A stretch of 64,000 nt of DNA, from positions 248,001-312,000 of the forward strand of contig OZ252213.1 in NCBI GenBank assembly GCA_965249045.1. Direction: 5' to 3'. The notes under the pieces are model-generated. The model searched no databases and was not told the DNA's origin. It saw only the letters and a program-made list of their open reading frames with translations. Below are positions 45,133 to 52,982 of this stretch, in pieces; position 1 is the stretch's first letter, and the number at the start of each line of letters is the position of its first letter. The position numbers and the translations under genes were made by a program. This DNA is from Nemesobacter sp965249045. GTDB taxonomy: Bacteria > Desulfobacterota_D > UBA1144 > Nemesobacterales > Nemesobacteraceae.

Positions 45133-45536
45133 TTTACAAACTCTTCAAGTATCTTGCGTAGCTTTTTGTCCTGGGAATGTCGGAGAAGCATGAAGACCAT
45201 TCCGGTAAAATCCTTTTTTATTTCTCCGTCAAGACTTCTGTAAAGCTTAACGAGCATTTTCTCCTCGTTTGTTAGAACCTCAAGCTCCTGCTCGGATATA
45301 TCTTCTTTCTCAATAAATCTTTTGAGTCTCTCAGCTCTTGAAACGCTCCAGATTTCCTCAACCTTGACTTCCAAGATCGAAGATATCTGCTGGCAACGGT
45401 CAAAAGAGGGCGCGTCAACCTTTCCAGTTTCAAGCTGATGTATGTACACGCTTGAAACGTCAAGAGATCGAGCAAGGTTCTCCTGCGTAATTTTTTTTCT
45501 CTTTCTTATGCTCTTTAGGTAATCGCCAAATCTCAT
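45123..45536 (-). CDS. XRE-family transcriptional regulator
   Basis: The 137-residue protein has an N-terminal helix-turn-helix (residues about 5-60) with SIRKRKKITQENLARSLDVS and YIHQLETGKVDAPSF. A helical C-terminal half (MVFMLLRHSQDKKLRKILEE) may mediate dimerisation. GGAGGAG precedes the ATG. It is the first gene of an overlapping three-gene operon with a sensor-like membrane protein and a lipoprotein, so it may control this unit or pass on its signal. Confidence 0.88.
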   Translation of the reverse strand: MRFGDYLKSIRKRKKITQENLARSLDVSSVYIHQLETGKVDAPSFDRCQQISSILEVKVEEIWSVSRAERLKRFIEKEDISEQELEVLTNEEKMLVKLYRSLDGEIKKDFTGMVFMLLRHSQDKKLRKILEEFVKCA

Positions 45537-45658
45537 TCAAAGCTCCTCCGCGAATAGAATAGTCCTATGTACGCTAAGTTTAACCTAATGTATATAACAA
45601 AACAATCCGGGCGGATGCAGCTTAGCTGAGAGGTTAGAGAAGGATCCAGGCGATAGGA

Positions 45659-46102
45659 TCAGAACGACGCGCAGGTAGCTTTAATCTCGCGCAAGACCCC
45701 CTGCTGAGCAAACCTGTTTTTGTATTCTTCAATAATCCTATCTATTCCGGGAGTGGAATCTGCATCCGGAGGAACGAGGATTATAAGCAACTTAGTGTCC
45801 TCTTTTATCAGCGTTCCTGTAGAATCGGTGTACTGTCCATAGGCGTCCAAAACGGTAAGACCGTCTGGGAATTCTATGGTGATAGTGTCTTCGAGAAACT
45901 CACTCCACGCTTCATCACTCACAGCTCGGGGATTATCCGCGCTCCCACGTCCGAAAAAAAGCCTGTATTCGGTATAAGGTTCTGTGCCGTCGGGACACGG
46001 GGTTGTCTGTGCCTGTGAAGAACATGAGAGTATAAAAGCGCAGGCCGCAAGAACCGCAACGGTTGCGAGAGCGCCAGTCCTCCGATTAAGCGTCTTTAAC
46101 AT
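45659..46102 (-). CDS. DUF3574 lipoprotein
   Basis: The 147-residue protein has a signal peptide with lipobox FILSC. The DUF3574 core follows: EYRLFFGRGS, VSDEAWSEFLEDTITIEFPDGL and TVLDAYGQY, ending QQGVLREIKATCASF. The family is found in secreted proteins of Gram-negative bacteria and has no assigned function. It is a single gene between the XRE operon and tRNA-Phe. Confidence 0.85.
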   Translation of the reverse strand: MLKTLNRRTGALATVAVLAACAFILSCSSQAQTTPCPDGTEPYTEYRLFFGRGSADNPRAVSDEAWSEFLEDTITIEFPDGLTVLDAYGQYTDSTGTLIKEDTKLLIILVPPDADSTPGIDRIIEEYKNRFAQQGVLREIKATCASF

Positions 46103-46172
46103 AAGCCGACCTCATAAGAGCGGAGAGACGGAAGGATTCCGTTTCACCCATAAGAACACGACAAAGATGATG

Positions 46173-46245
<73 letters not shown>

Positions 46246-46293
46246 AGGAACAAACGGGCTTTAATTCTACCCGAAGAAAATATTTTGTTTCAA

Positions 46294-46309
46294 GGAGTCT
46301 GTCGGTCTT
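46294..46309 (+). repeat. IS1182-type element, left terminal inverted repeat
   Basis: GGAGTCTGTCGGTCTT matches the reverse complement of the right end (GGAGTCTGTCGGACTT) at 15 of 16 positions. Confidence 0.9.
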
Positions 46310-46443
46310 GAGTATGAATCCGGTGTAATTTCAACTGACTTGGGCTCGTTGGACATAATATCGGTAAAAATCAGTAAATCTTACTTCTCAAACCACCCCC
46401 GAACTGACTGATTTCTCCCAATTCGTCCGCATTTCGCCCCTTT

Positions 46444-47805
46444 TCATTCGCTCAGGGCATACATCTTCTTCAAGTTGTAACCAATACACACCAAATTCCA
46501 TTCTCCTTGTACAACTCCAACCCCCCGCAATAGAAACTGCCGGAATCCCATCACATGCTTTATCACCCCGAACGCGGGCTCTATAGTAGACTTGCGCTTC
46601 GCGTAAAGCTTCCTCCCCTCAGACGTCTTCATCCGCCTCTTCATATCTTCAACCGCACTCACCGGCTCACCGGAATCTTCCTGCTCACCCTGAGCGAACC
46701 TCTCCCAAAACGGCTCGTTGTGCTTCTCCCTGCTCGTTGATATAAACGGCTTCACTCCTTTTCTCCCGCAAGCCTCCACATTGCCCCCGGAGAAGTAACC
46801 CGCGTCGGCAAGCAGGTTCTCCGCCTCTCCCAGAAGTCGCTTCTGGTACCCCAGCTGCTCAAGCGTCGGCTCTATCTCCCGCTTGTCGTTAGTGTTCTGC
46901 GTAACATGCCGGGTCACTATCAACTTGCTCTCCACTTCCACGCCCGCCTGCGCGTTGTAGCCCTGCTCAAACCCACCGCCCGCGGGCATTATCCGCGAAT
47001 CCTCGTCCACAAGATTCACCTGGTCCTTGTCCCCAGGACCACCCTCAGGCTCCTTCGGCTCCCTCCCCCTCGGCCTCTTCCCCGTCTCCTCCTCGTACCG
47101 CCTTCGCTTCCCCATCTTCTCCTTATGCTCTTCAAGCTTCCCCTCATACCGCCGCTTCGCCCGAGCTTCTATCTCCTTCCTGGCCTCCCTTATTACTTCA
47201 AGCCGACTCTCCCGCCTGCGCAACTCCCCCGGTATATCCACATCCTCGGGCAATGAACTGTTGTCGGCCTCCTCGGCTAACCTCATTAGTTCCTTAACTT
47301 CTTCCTTCAACCCCTTCTCTATCTCCAACACCCTCTTCCAACTCAAAGCCTTGTGCCTGCTCGCGTTAGCCCTTATCTTCGTTCCGTCCAAACTCACAGT
47401 CCCCATCTTCAACATCCCCACCTCCCTCGCTATCACCAGTATCTCCACAAACATCCCCTCAAGCTCCTTCATGAAACGCTTGCGAAAACTGTTTATGCTG
47501 TCATGATCAGGATTCCTGTTCGCGCAGATATACCTGTACGCTATGCTGTCATACGTAGCACGCTCAAGCTTGCGAGAAGAAAACGTCCCCGTCGCGTACC
47601 CGTAAAACAACAAAGCCACCATCATCGCAGGATGATATGCCGATGACCCCCTGCCCGAATACGCTTCCACCAAACCCCTCAAATCCAACTGCTCCACTAT
47701 ATCCACCACGAAACGGGCAAGATGATCTTCCGGTAAATAATCATCTATCCTTGCGGGAAACATCTGCGGTGTTGTGCGGTCTACGGAAATAAACCTCTTG
47801 CGCAT
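46444..47805 (-). CDS. IS1182-family transposase (DDE)
   Basis: The product is 453 residues from the ATG at 47805, which has AAGGAGG ten bases upstream. It has the IS1182/IS5-type N-terminal domain (AYHPAMMVALLFYGYATGTF), then the catalytic aspartates in VSLDGTKIRANAS and NLLADAGYFSGG, and the Glu in KRKSTIEPAFGVIKHVMGF. A charged, arginine/glutamate-rich insertion lies between the first and second Asp. The frame is intact and both inverted repeats are present, so the element may still be active. Confidence 0.94.
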   Translation of the reverse strand: MRKRFISVDRTTPQMFPARIDDYLPEDHLARFVVDIVEQLDLRGLVEAYSGRGSSAYHPAMMVALLFYGYATGTFSSRKLERATYDSIAYRYICANRNPDHDSINSFRKRFMKELEGMFVEILVIAREVGMLKMGTVSLDGTKIRANASRHKALSWKRVLEIEKGLKEEVKELMRLAEEADNSSLPEDVDIPGELRRRESRLEVIREARKEIEARAKRRYEGKLEEHKEKMGKRRRYEEETGKRPRGREPKEPEGGPGDKDQVNLVDEDSRIMPAGGGFEQGYNAQAGVEVESKLIVTRHVTQNTNDKREIEPTLEQLGYQKRLLGEAENLLADAGYFSGGNVEACGRKGVKPFISTSREKHNEPFWERFAQGEQEDSGEPVSAVEDMKRRMKTSEGRKLYAKRKSTIEPAFGVIKHVMGFRQFLLRGVGVVQGEWNLVCIGYNLKKMYALSE

Positions 47806-47865
47806 AACCTCGTGTCCTCCTTCCACTATCTCTTATGTTATTATTTTACCCAAAACAACACGCTA

Positions 47866-47881
47866 AAGTCCGACAGACTCC
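47866..47881 (-). repeat. IS1182-type element, right terminal inverted repeat
   Basis: AAGTCCGACAGACTCC on the plus strand is the inverted partner of 46294-46309, with one mismatch. It lies 61 bp upstream of the transposase start. Confidence 0.9.
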
Positions 47882-47907
47882 AAGGAAGAGTTCTTCTTCA
47901 TTCATAA

Positions 47908-47930
47908 ACAAAGGGGCCTCGGCCCTTTTC
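47908..47930 (-). terminator. Rho-independent-type terminator of the porin gene
   Basis: On the minus strand AAAAGGGCC and GGCCCCTTT form a GC-rich stem with a short loop, followed by a brief T-containing tail. It lies about 80 bp after the porin stop codon. Confidence 0.55.
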
Positions 47931-48013
47931 TAAAGAACCGAAGCCCCCCTGAACACAGAGAAAGAGGTATGGAGAGATGGTTTGTTCTTCTGCGTTGTGT
48001 TTTTTTCCTTTAT

Positions 48014-49138
48014 CTATACGTCAAGCCAGTAAAGAAGCTGTACGGCAAATCCGTGCTGCTCATCGCTCTCACCGAAATAAGCGTCGTCCCCGTCCGCCTT
48101 GTCGTACCTGTACTCAAGCCTCGTCTCGAAATTCCCCATGGACTCGAAAGGCGTCAATATGAGCGTCGAGGTGAACTCGTAAAGCTTGACGTCCGCTAAA
48201 CCCGTGAAGTTTCCGTCATCGTCAAAGTTTCTTATTTCCTCATCATCAACGTATTCACCCCGAAGAGCAAGAGACATGGCGTCTGAAAGACTTACAATCG
48301 CGTAACCCGCAAAACCCCAGCGGTCTCCGCCCGCATCATGCGACGTATACTCGTAATCAGCGACAAGCGTCACTTTCTCGGCTATAGCCACCGTACCCAC
48401 AACTGTAATAAGGGTTCGGGTATCGCCATCCGTATCGCCGAAGTAACCGGTAACGCCGAGCCAGCCGTCGTTCGCGAAATTAAGCGCTATCTGCGATTCA
48501 AACGTCTTGCCGTCGTCTTTGTCATCAATCGCGTCCCAGTCGTTGCTCAGGCCAAGAGCCAAATCAAGCGACCCGGCGCTGAACATGGCCCTTACGCCGC
48601 TGTGCGCAAACGGAATCTTGTAGAAAAGCAGAGATCTCGTTATGTTGGTGTTGTCCTTTGCCTCTATGAGTTCCCAGCCCGCAAGCGTGGTGAACTGACC
48701 GGCGTAGATGTTAAGACCGCCGCCGGCACCTGATGGAACAAGCACGTTTATATAAGCCTGATAGGGGCTTACCGCGCCGTCGCCGTCGCTATTAAAACCG
48801 AAACCGAGCTTTTCAGCCTGTTCGCCGAAAAGGATATCCGCCCTGAAACCCACCAGATCCATTACTCCTTCGCCAACGGTTGGAACCTTTTCAAGCGAAA
48901 GTGTAAAGGCGTTTATCGAAAAATCGTTATGTTCGTCATAAAGACCCCTTGTAGGAATATCCACTCCGACTTCCCCATTCGAAACATACTGATAGGTTGT
49001 GTCAAGTGAAAACCCGAGTCCGATCGACTCGAGGTTCCCAAGATCAATGGCATTTGCCCTCGGGACCGCAAACTGGGTCCCGATCAGCATAGCCGCCGCG
49101 ATCATCATCAATGAAAGTTTGGAAACTATACTTCTCAT
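48014..49138 (-). CDS. Outer-membrane beta-barrel porin
   Basis: The 374-residue protein has a signal peptide (residues 1 to about 29, ending RANA). After it comes an all-beta sequence with alternating hydrophobic residues and acidic loops (GDGAVSPYQ, DTDGDTRT, DDKDDGKTFE), ending in VQLLYWLDV. This fits the OmpL/BBP2-like putative porin families. AAAGGAGGAG precedes the ATG. It lies 55 bp downstream of the second amt gene on the same strand and is followed by a terminator. It may be the outer-membrane channel paired with ammonium uptake; the solute is inference. Confidence 0.85.
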   Translation of the reverse strand: MRSIVSKLSLMMIAAAMLIGTQFAVPRANAIDLGNLESIGLGFSLDTTYQYVSNGEVGVDIPTRGLYDEHNDFSINAFTLSLEKVPTVGEGVMDLVGFRADILFGEQAEKLGFGFNSDGDGAVSPYQAYINVLVPSGAGGGLNIYAGQFTTLAGWELIEAKDNTNITRSLLFYKIPFAHSGVRAMFSAGSLDLALGLSNDWDAIDDKDDGKTFESQIALNFANDGWLGVTGYFGDTDGDTRTLITVVGTVAIAEKVTLVADYEYTSHDAGGDRWGFAGYAIVSLSDAMSLALRGEYVDDEEIRNFDDDGNFTGLADVKLYEFTSTLILTPFESMGNFETRLEYRYDKADGDDAYFGESDEQHGFAVQLLYWLDV

Positions 49139-49193
49139 TTTTTCTCCTCCTTTGGAGTTATTATTTTTCTCTTTTTTCCCTGTTCTCATGCTA

Positions 49194-50546
49194 TTAAGCC
49201 TCCGATATGGCTTGGAAATCCGGATAGGACTCCATTCCATGCTCGGTTATGTCCAGTCCTCTTCTCTCTTCTTCCTCGGTTACCCTTATTCCCATAACCG
49301 TCTTTATGGTGTAGAAGATGATAAAGCTGCAGGCGACCGTGAAGGCGCCGTAGGCCAGAACTCCGATAAACTGAGTCACAACACTGAAATCGGGTCCTCC
49401 GAAAATTCCCACAGCAAGCGTTCCCCATATACCACATACGAGGTGAACAGAAATCGCACCCACCGGGTCATCTATCCTTATCCTGTCAAAGAAACTGACC
49501 GCAAAAACCACTATTATTCCGGCTACGAGTCCTATGATGACTGCCTCTCCGGGACTAACCACGTCGGCTCCTGCCGTAATTCCGACAAGACCAGCAAGCA
49601 CACCGTTTAGGGCCATCGAGAGGTCAGGGTACTTAAAAGTTCCCCACGACGTGAAAGCTGCTCCCAAAGCGCCCGCAGAAGCCGCAAGGCAAGTCGTCAC
49701 TATGACCAGTGAGATCAGTTCCGGATCCGCGCTCAGAACCGAACCGCCGTTAAAACCGAACCATCCGAGCCAGAGCAAAAACACTCCGATGGCAAGAAGC
49801 GGAAGAGAGTGTCCCGGAATCGGTCTCATAGCTCCCGAGGAAAGATATTTCCCTACGCGTGGGCCGAGAAGATACGCCCCGACAAGGCCTCCCCATCCGC
49901 CGACGCTGTGAACGAGCGTGGAACCGGCGAAATCGTAGAAACCCATCTGATCAAGCCATCCTCCGCCCCATTTCCAGGATCCCGCTATGGGATATACGAT
50001 CGCGACGAATATGGTCGCGAAGATAAGGAAACTGGAAAGCTTTATCCTCTCCGCCACGGCTCCCGAAACAATGGTGGCCGCCGTTGCGGCAAACATCGCC
50101 TGGAATATGAAATCGGTGTAGTAGGTGTAACTACCGTCGGCATACTCTATAAGCCCTTCAGCCCCAGCCGGCGCCGAAAGACCGAAACCCGCGAACCCGA
50201 AGATGCCGCCACCTATAAGGTTGAAATCTCCCGGGTACATAAGGTTAAAACCCACAAGGGCGTAAGTGAGAATACCCGCCGAGATGATAAACGTGTTTTT
50301 GAACAGTATGTTTACCGTATTCTTCGATCTGGTAAGTCCGGTTTCAAGAGTAGCGAAGCCGAGATGCATTATAAAAACAAGAAAAGTAGCAAGCAGCATC
50401 CACATATTGTTCGCCACGAAAACTGAGTGCGCTGAACCATCCGACGCAAGAGCCGAATAGCCCCCCAGAACAATAAAAGCGAAAACCGACAGAAACAGCA
50501 CGCGGCTGCATCCGAAAGGTTTTCTCAAAAAATCTGCAATATTCAT
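49194..50546 (-). CDS. Ammonium transporter, Amt family (second copy)
   Basis: The 450-residue protein has the Amt fold with an N-terminal extension and signal-like segment (FGCSRVLFLSVFAFIVLGG). The pore histidines are at about 213 (STLVHSVGG) and 368 (ISVHLVCGIWG). The LLWLGWFGFNGGS segment and a C-terminal PII-contact tail RRGLDITEHGMESYP are conserved. It differs strongly from the copy at 5750-7075 and resembles the longer Amt branch that retains GLTRSKNTVNI. I start at the second ATG (50546), since GGAGG lies eight bases upstream of it. A sigma-54 promoter precedes the gene. Confidence 0.94.
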   Translation of the reverse strand: MNIADFLRKPFGCSRVLFLSVFAFIVLGGYSALASDGSAHSVFVANNMWMLLATFLVFIMHLGFATLETGLTRSKNTVNILFKNTFIISAGILTYALVGFNLMYPGDFNLIGGGIFGFAGFGLSAPAGAEGLIEYADGSYTYYTDFIFQAMFAATAATIVSGAVAERIKLSSFLIFATIFVAIVYPIAGSWKWGGGWLDQMGFYDFAGSTLVHSVGGWGGLVGAYLLGPRVGKYLSSGAMRPIPGHSLPLLAIGVFLLWLGWFGFNGGSVLSADPELISLVIVTTCLAASAGALGAAFTSWGTFKYPDLSMALNGVLAGLVGITAGADVVSPGEAVIIGLVAGIIVVFAVSFFDRIRIDDPVGAISVHLVCGIWGTLAVGIFGGPDFSVVTQFIGVLAYGAFTVACSFIIFYTIKTVMGIRVTEEEERRGLDITEHGMESYPDFQAISEA

Positions 50547-50590
50547 AACCAACTCCTCCATGTTTGGACAATTCTCTTCTCAACACATTT

Positions 50591-50606
50591 TGCAATTAAG
50601 GGGCCA
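50591..50606 (-). promoter_or_regulatory. Sigma-54 (RpoN) promoter of the amt-porin unit
   Basis: On the minus strand TGGCCCCTTAATTGCA matches the -24/-12 consensus (TGGCACG, four bases, TTGCW) with the GG and GC exactly 10 bp apart. It lies about 45 bp upstream of the amt start. Sigma-54 control is usual for ammonium transporters under nitrogen limitation. Confidence 0.75.
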
Positions 50607-50725
50607 TAAGAACAAAAGAGGAGGAGCATCCGTGTTAACTCTCTGGAATAATTAGAAAAAATTAAATTCCCAACAGCCCCGGATTTTCGAGTAAACTTAG
50701 ACTTTGTAAACCATGCCTAAAAAAT

Positions 50726-50740
50726 GTGCACAGCGTGCAC
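50726..50740. promoter_or_regulatory. Possible NtrC-type enhancer site
   Basis: GTGCAC-AGC-GTGCAC is a double palindromic hexamer about 135 bp upstream of the sigma-54 promoter. NtrC sites have GCAC and GTGC half-sites, which this resembles, but the spacing is shorter than the usual consensus. Confidence 0.3.
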
Positions 50741-50824
50741 CGAAAAAAGCCGCTTAGAGCAGGAATTGCGCTCAGGCACAAAAATGGAGACCGAAGCGAT
50801 CGCTTCTCGTAAGAACACGCAAAA

Positions 50825-51778
50825 ATGAGAATTCTTTTCGCCGGAACGCCAGCATTTGCCGTACCATCGCTCGTGGCGCTTTGCGACTCCCCCCACGAGG
50901 TAGCCGCGCTTCTCTCAAGGCCGGACAGGCCCAGAGGCAGGAGCCGAAAGTCCGTATGGCCGGAGACAAAAAAAGTTGCCACGGAGCGCGGGGTGCCCGT
51001 TTTTCAGCCTCAGGACTTAAAAACACCCGAGTTTGCGGAGACCCTCAAGGCTCTTTCCCCAGACCTGATAGCAGTTGTGGCCTACGGAAAGATATTCCCC
51101 TCTGCCGTACTGAACGCGCCCCCGCTTGGCTGCGTAAACGTTCACGCATCGCTGCTTCCCAGCTACAGGGGAGCCGCTCCTGTTAACTGGGCCATAGCAA
51201 AAGGAGAAAAAAAAACGGGAGTCACGATCATGCAGATGGACGAGGGGATGGACACGGGAGACATTCTCACTCAAAGGGAGGTTCCTATAGGAGAGGAGGA
51301 AACCGCCGAGGAGCTTTTAAAAAGACTTTCCATTGAGGGAGCCAACCTTCTTTTGAAAACAATCGACCGCATCGCAGAAAATGATATATCTCCCGTAAAA
51401 CAGAATTCGGAGGCGGCCACCTACGCACCTCTTCTCTCGAAAAAAGACGGCGAGGTGGACTGGAGTCAGGATGCAGAAGAGATAAAAAACCTGATCAGGG
51501 CGATGACTCCGTGGCCGTGCGCCCATACCACTTTGGAAGGAAAAAACCTTAAGATATTCAGGGCGCTTGCGGGCCCCGGACAAGGAAGGCCCGGAGAGAT
51601 AGTATCGGTCGGGGGTGAAAGCATGGACGTCGCCGCGGGTAAAGGGGTTCTGCGGATATTGTCTCTTCAGATCGAAGGCGGGAGAAAAATGGATGCCTCT
51701 GAATTCAAGCGGGGCAGAAAAGACCTTCGGGAAGGGCAGTTCGTGGGAGTTCCGGGAGGCTCCCTATATCCTGATTGA
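50825..51778 (+). CDS. fmt: Methionyl-tRNA formyltransferase
   Basis: Fmt formylates initiator Met-tRNA with 10-formyltetrahydrofolate. The 317-residue protein starts RILFAGTPAFAVPSL. It has VVAYGKIFP, the formyltransferase active site NVHASLLPSYRGAAPVNWAI with Asn and His, and the downstream Asp in MDEGMDTGDIL. The C-terminal tRNA-binding domain is complete. The def gene that often accompanies fmt is not in the window. Its last 15 bp overlap the convergent gene. Confidence 0.95.
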   Translation: MRILFAGTPAFAVPSLVALCDSPHEVAALLSRPDRPRGRSRKSVWPETKKVATERGVPVFQPQDLKTPEFAETLKALSPDLIAVVAYGKIFPSAVLNAPPLGCVNVHASLLPSYRGAAPVNWAIAKGEKKTGVTIMQMDEGMDTGDILTQREVPIGEEETAEELLKRLSIEGANLLLKTIDRIAENDISPVKQNSEAATYAPLLSKKDGEVDWSQDAEEIKNLIRAMTPWPCAHTTLEGKNLKIFRALAGPGQGRPGEIVSVGGESMDVAAGKGVLRILSLQIEGGRKMDASEFKRGRKDLREGQFVGVPGGSLYPD

Positions 51779-52132
51779 GATTTCGAAAGTTCCTATATTC
51801 ACTTTGCCCGCGAGTCCGCATTTCCAGCAAAGATCCGTAACGCGAGTTTTTGACTTTGCGGGAACCAGCAGGACCAGTTGAGCGGAAAGCGCCGAGAGTT
51901 CTTTCCAGTACTCGCTTCTTTTCTCGTCGATAGTGGCTTCGGTCTCAACTTCAATGATCTGCACCACCTGTCCGTAGGAACCGAGAATTATGTCGGGGAA
52001 AAAACCCTCGAGCTCACAGAGCTGTTCACCCCCAGGGTTGGTACGGATCTCCTTATAAAGCGAGGAATACTTGCGCTCAACCTGCTTTATTACCCAGTCA
52101 TGCATAAATTTCTGCTCACTCGGAATTTTCAT
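51764..52132 (-). CDS. Putative PD-(D/E)XK nuclease-like protein
   Basis: The 122-residue protein has FFPDIILGSYGQVVQIIEVE near residues 44-63, which fits the PD...ExE/K core of restriction-endonuclease-like folds. A helix with RSEYWKELSALS and a strand QLVLLVPAKSK follow. I cannot confirm the catalytic lysine: the position reads EVETEAT. It overlaps nadK by 17 bp and fmt by 15 bp, so it is compactly placed after prfB and nadK. The function is unknown. Confidence 0.6.
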   Translation of the reverse strand: MKIPSEQKFMHDWVIKQVERKYSSLYKEIRTNPGGEQLCELEGFFPDIILGSYGQVVQIIEVETEATIDEKRSEYWKELSALSAQLVLLVPAKSKTRVTDLCWKCGLAGKVNIGTFEISIRI

Positions 52133-52982
52133 ATCTCCCGCTCCACATAAGTTTTGTTTTCAGGATATTGAAATAATCCCTGAAAGGAGATTTTATGATA
52201 TTCACGAAACACTCAGAACTTTCAACGATAACCTCGTCTCCAAGATAAAGAGGCACTCCCACCTGACCGTCAAGCGTGAGATAGGTGTTCTGTATATCGG
52301 TAAGCACCTTTGTCCTTATTTTTTTCGTGTTGGGCACCACAATAGGCCTGTTAGTGAGAATATGCGGACATATGGGAGTGACGGTTATCACGGGCAGCGT
52401 GGGATAAATTATCGGTCCGCCCGCGGAAAGAGAATAAGCGGTTGAACCTGTCGGGGTCGCGAAGATGATTCCGTCAGCCTTAAAAGTCGTTACGTATTTT
52501 TCCTCTATATATATGGAGAGGTCCACAACCTTGGAAATGGGACCGTTGTTTATCACGATGTCGTTTAGCACCGTAAACTCATCCCGCGTTCCGTCCTTTC
52601 TGGCTACGCAGCACGATATCATGTCCCTCTTCTCGATCTCGTAATCTCCGGCGACTATTCTTTCCATCATTGGAAAAAACTCATCCACGGTAAATTCCGT
52701 GAGAAACCCAAGTCCGCCGAGATTGCAACCGAGTATTGAGACGTCGTGTCCCTGCGCCACGCGGGAGACCCAGATAAAGGAACCGTCACCGCCGAAAACA
52801 ACTATTATGTCGACGGCCGCTGCCAGGTCTTGCTCCGCAAGCAGATTTTCCGCGTCTATGCTTCGGCCAAGCTTCTCCTCAACGAAAAACTCTATGTCCC
52901 TTTCGCAAAGCCACTCGCACAATCGTCTGGCGATTCCATAGACTTTCGTACTATCCTTTTTTCCCGTTACAGCAAATTTCAA
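52116..52982 (-). CDS. nadK: NAD kinase
   Basis: NadK phosphorylates NAD to NADP with ATP or polyphosphate. The 288-residue protein shows the GGDGSFIW signature, the VLNDIVIN segment, and the conserved GSTAYSLSAGGPIIYP. The C terminus includes the usual TLDGQ. Its ATG overlaps the stop of prfB (ATGA), so the genes are coupled. Confidence 0.95.
   Translation of the reverse strand: MKFAVTGKKDSTKVYGIARRLCEWLCERDIEFFVEEKLGRSIDAENLLAEQDLAAAVDIIVVFGGDGSFIWVSRVAQGHDVSILGCNLGGLGFLTEFTVDEFFPMMERIVAGDYEIEKRDMISCCVARKDGTRDEFTVLNDIVINNGPISKVVDLSIYIEEKYVTTFKADGIIFATPTGSTAYSLSAGGPIIYPTLPVITVTPICPHILTNRPIVVPNTKKIRTKVLTDIQNTYLTLDGQVGVPLYLGDEVIVESSECFVNIIKSPFRDYFNILKTKLMWSGRYENSE

Larger units (their letters stand above)
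46294..47881 (-). mobile_element. Complete IS1182-family insertion sequence
   Basis: A 1588-bp element bounded by 16-bp terminal inverted repeats contains one full-length transposase. I see no clear target-site duplication in the flanks. It lies between tRNA-Phe and the porin terminator, so it interrupts no obvious gene. Confidence 0.9.

Noticed and set aside
47027..47506. 159-codon plus-strand frame inside the IS element
   Set aside because: It is antisense to the complete transposase and is rich in Ser, Pro and Leu, as expected for a shadow of a charged coding region.
46286..47889. Target-site duplication of the IS1182-type element
   Set aside because: The bases outside the two inverted repeats do not form a direct repeat of four or more bases.
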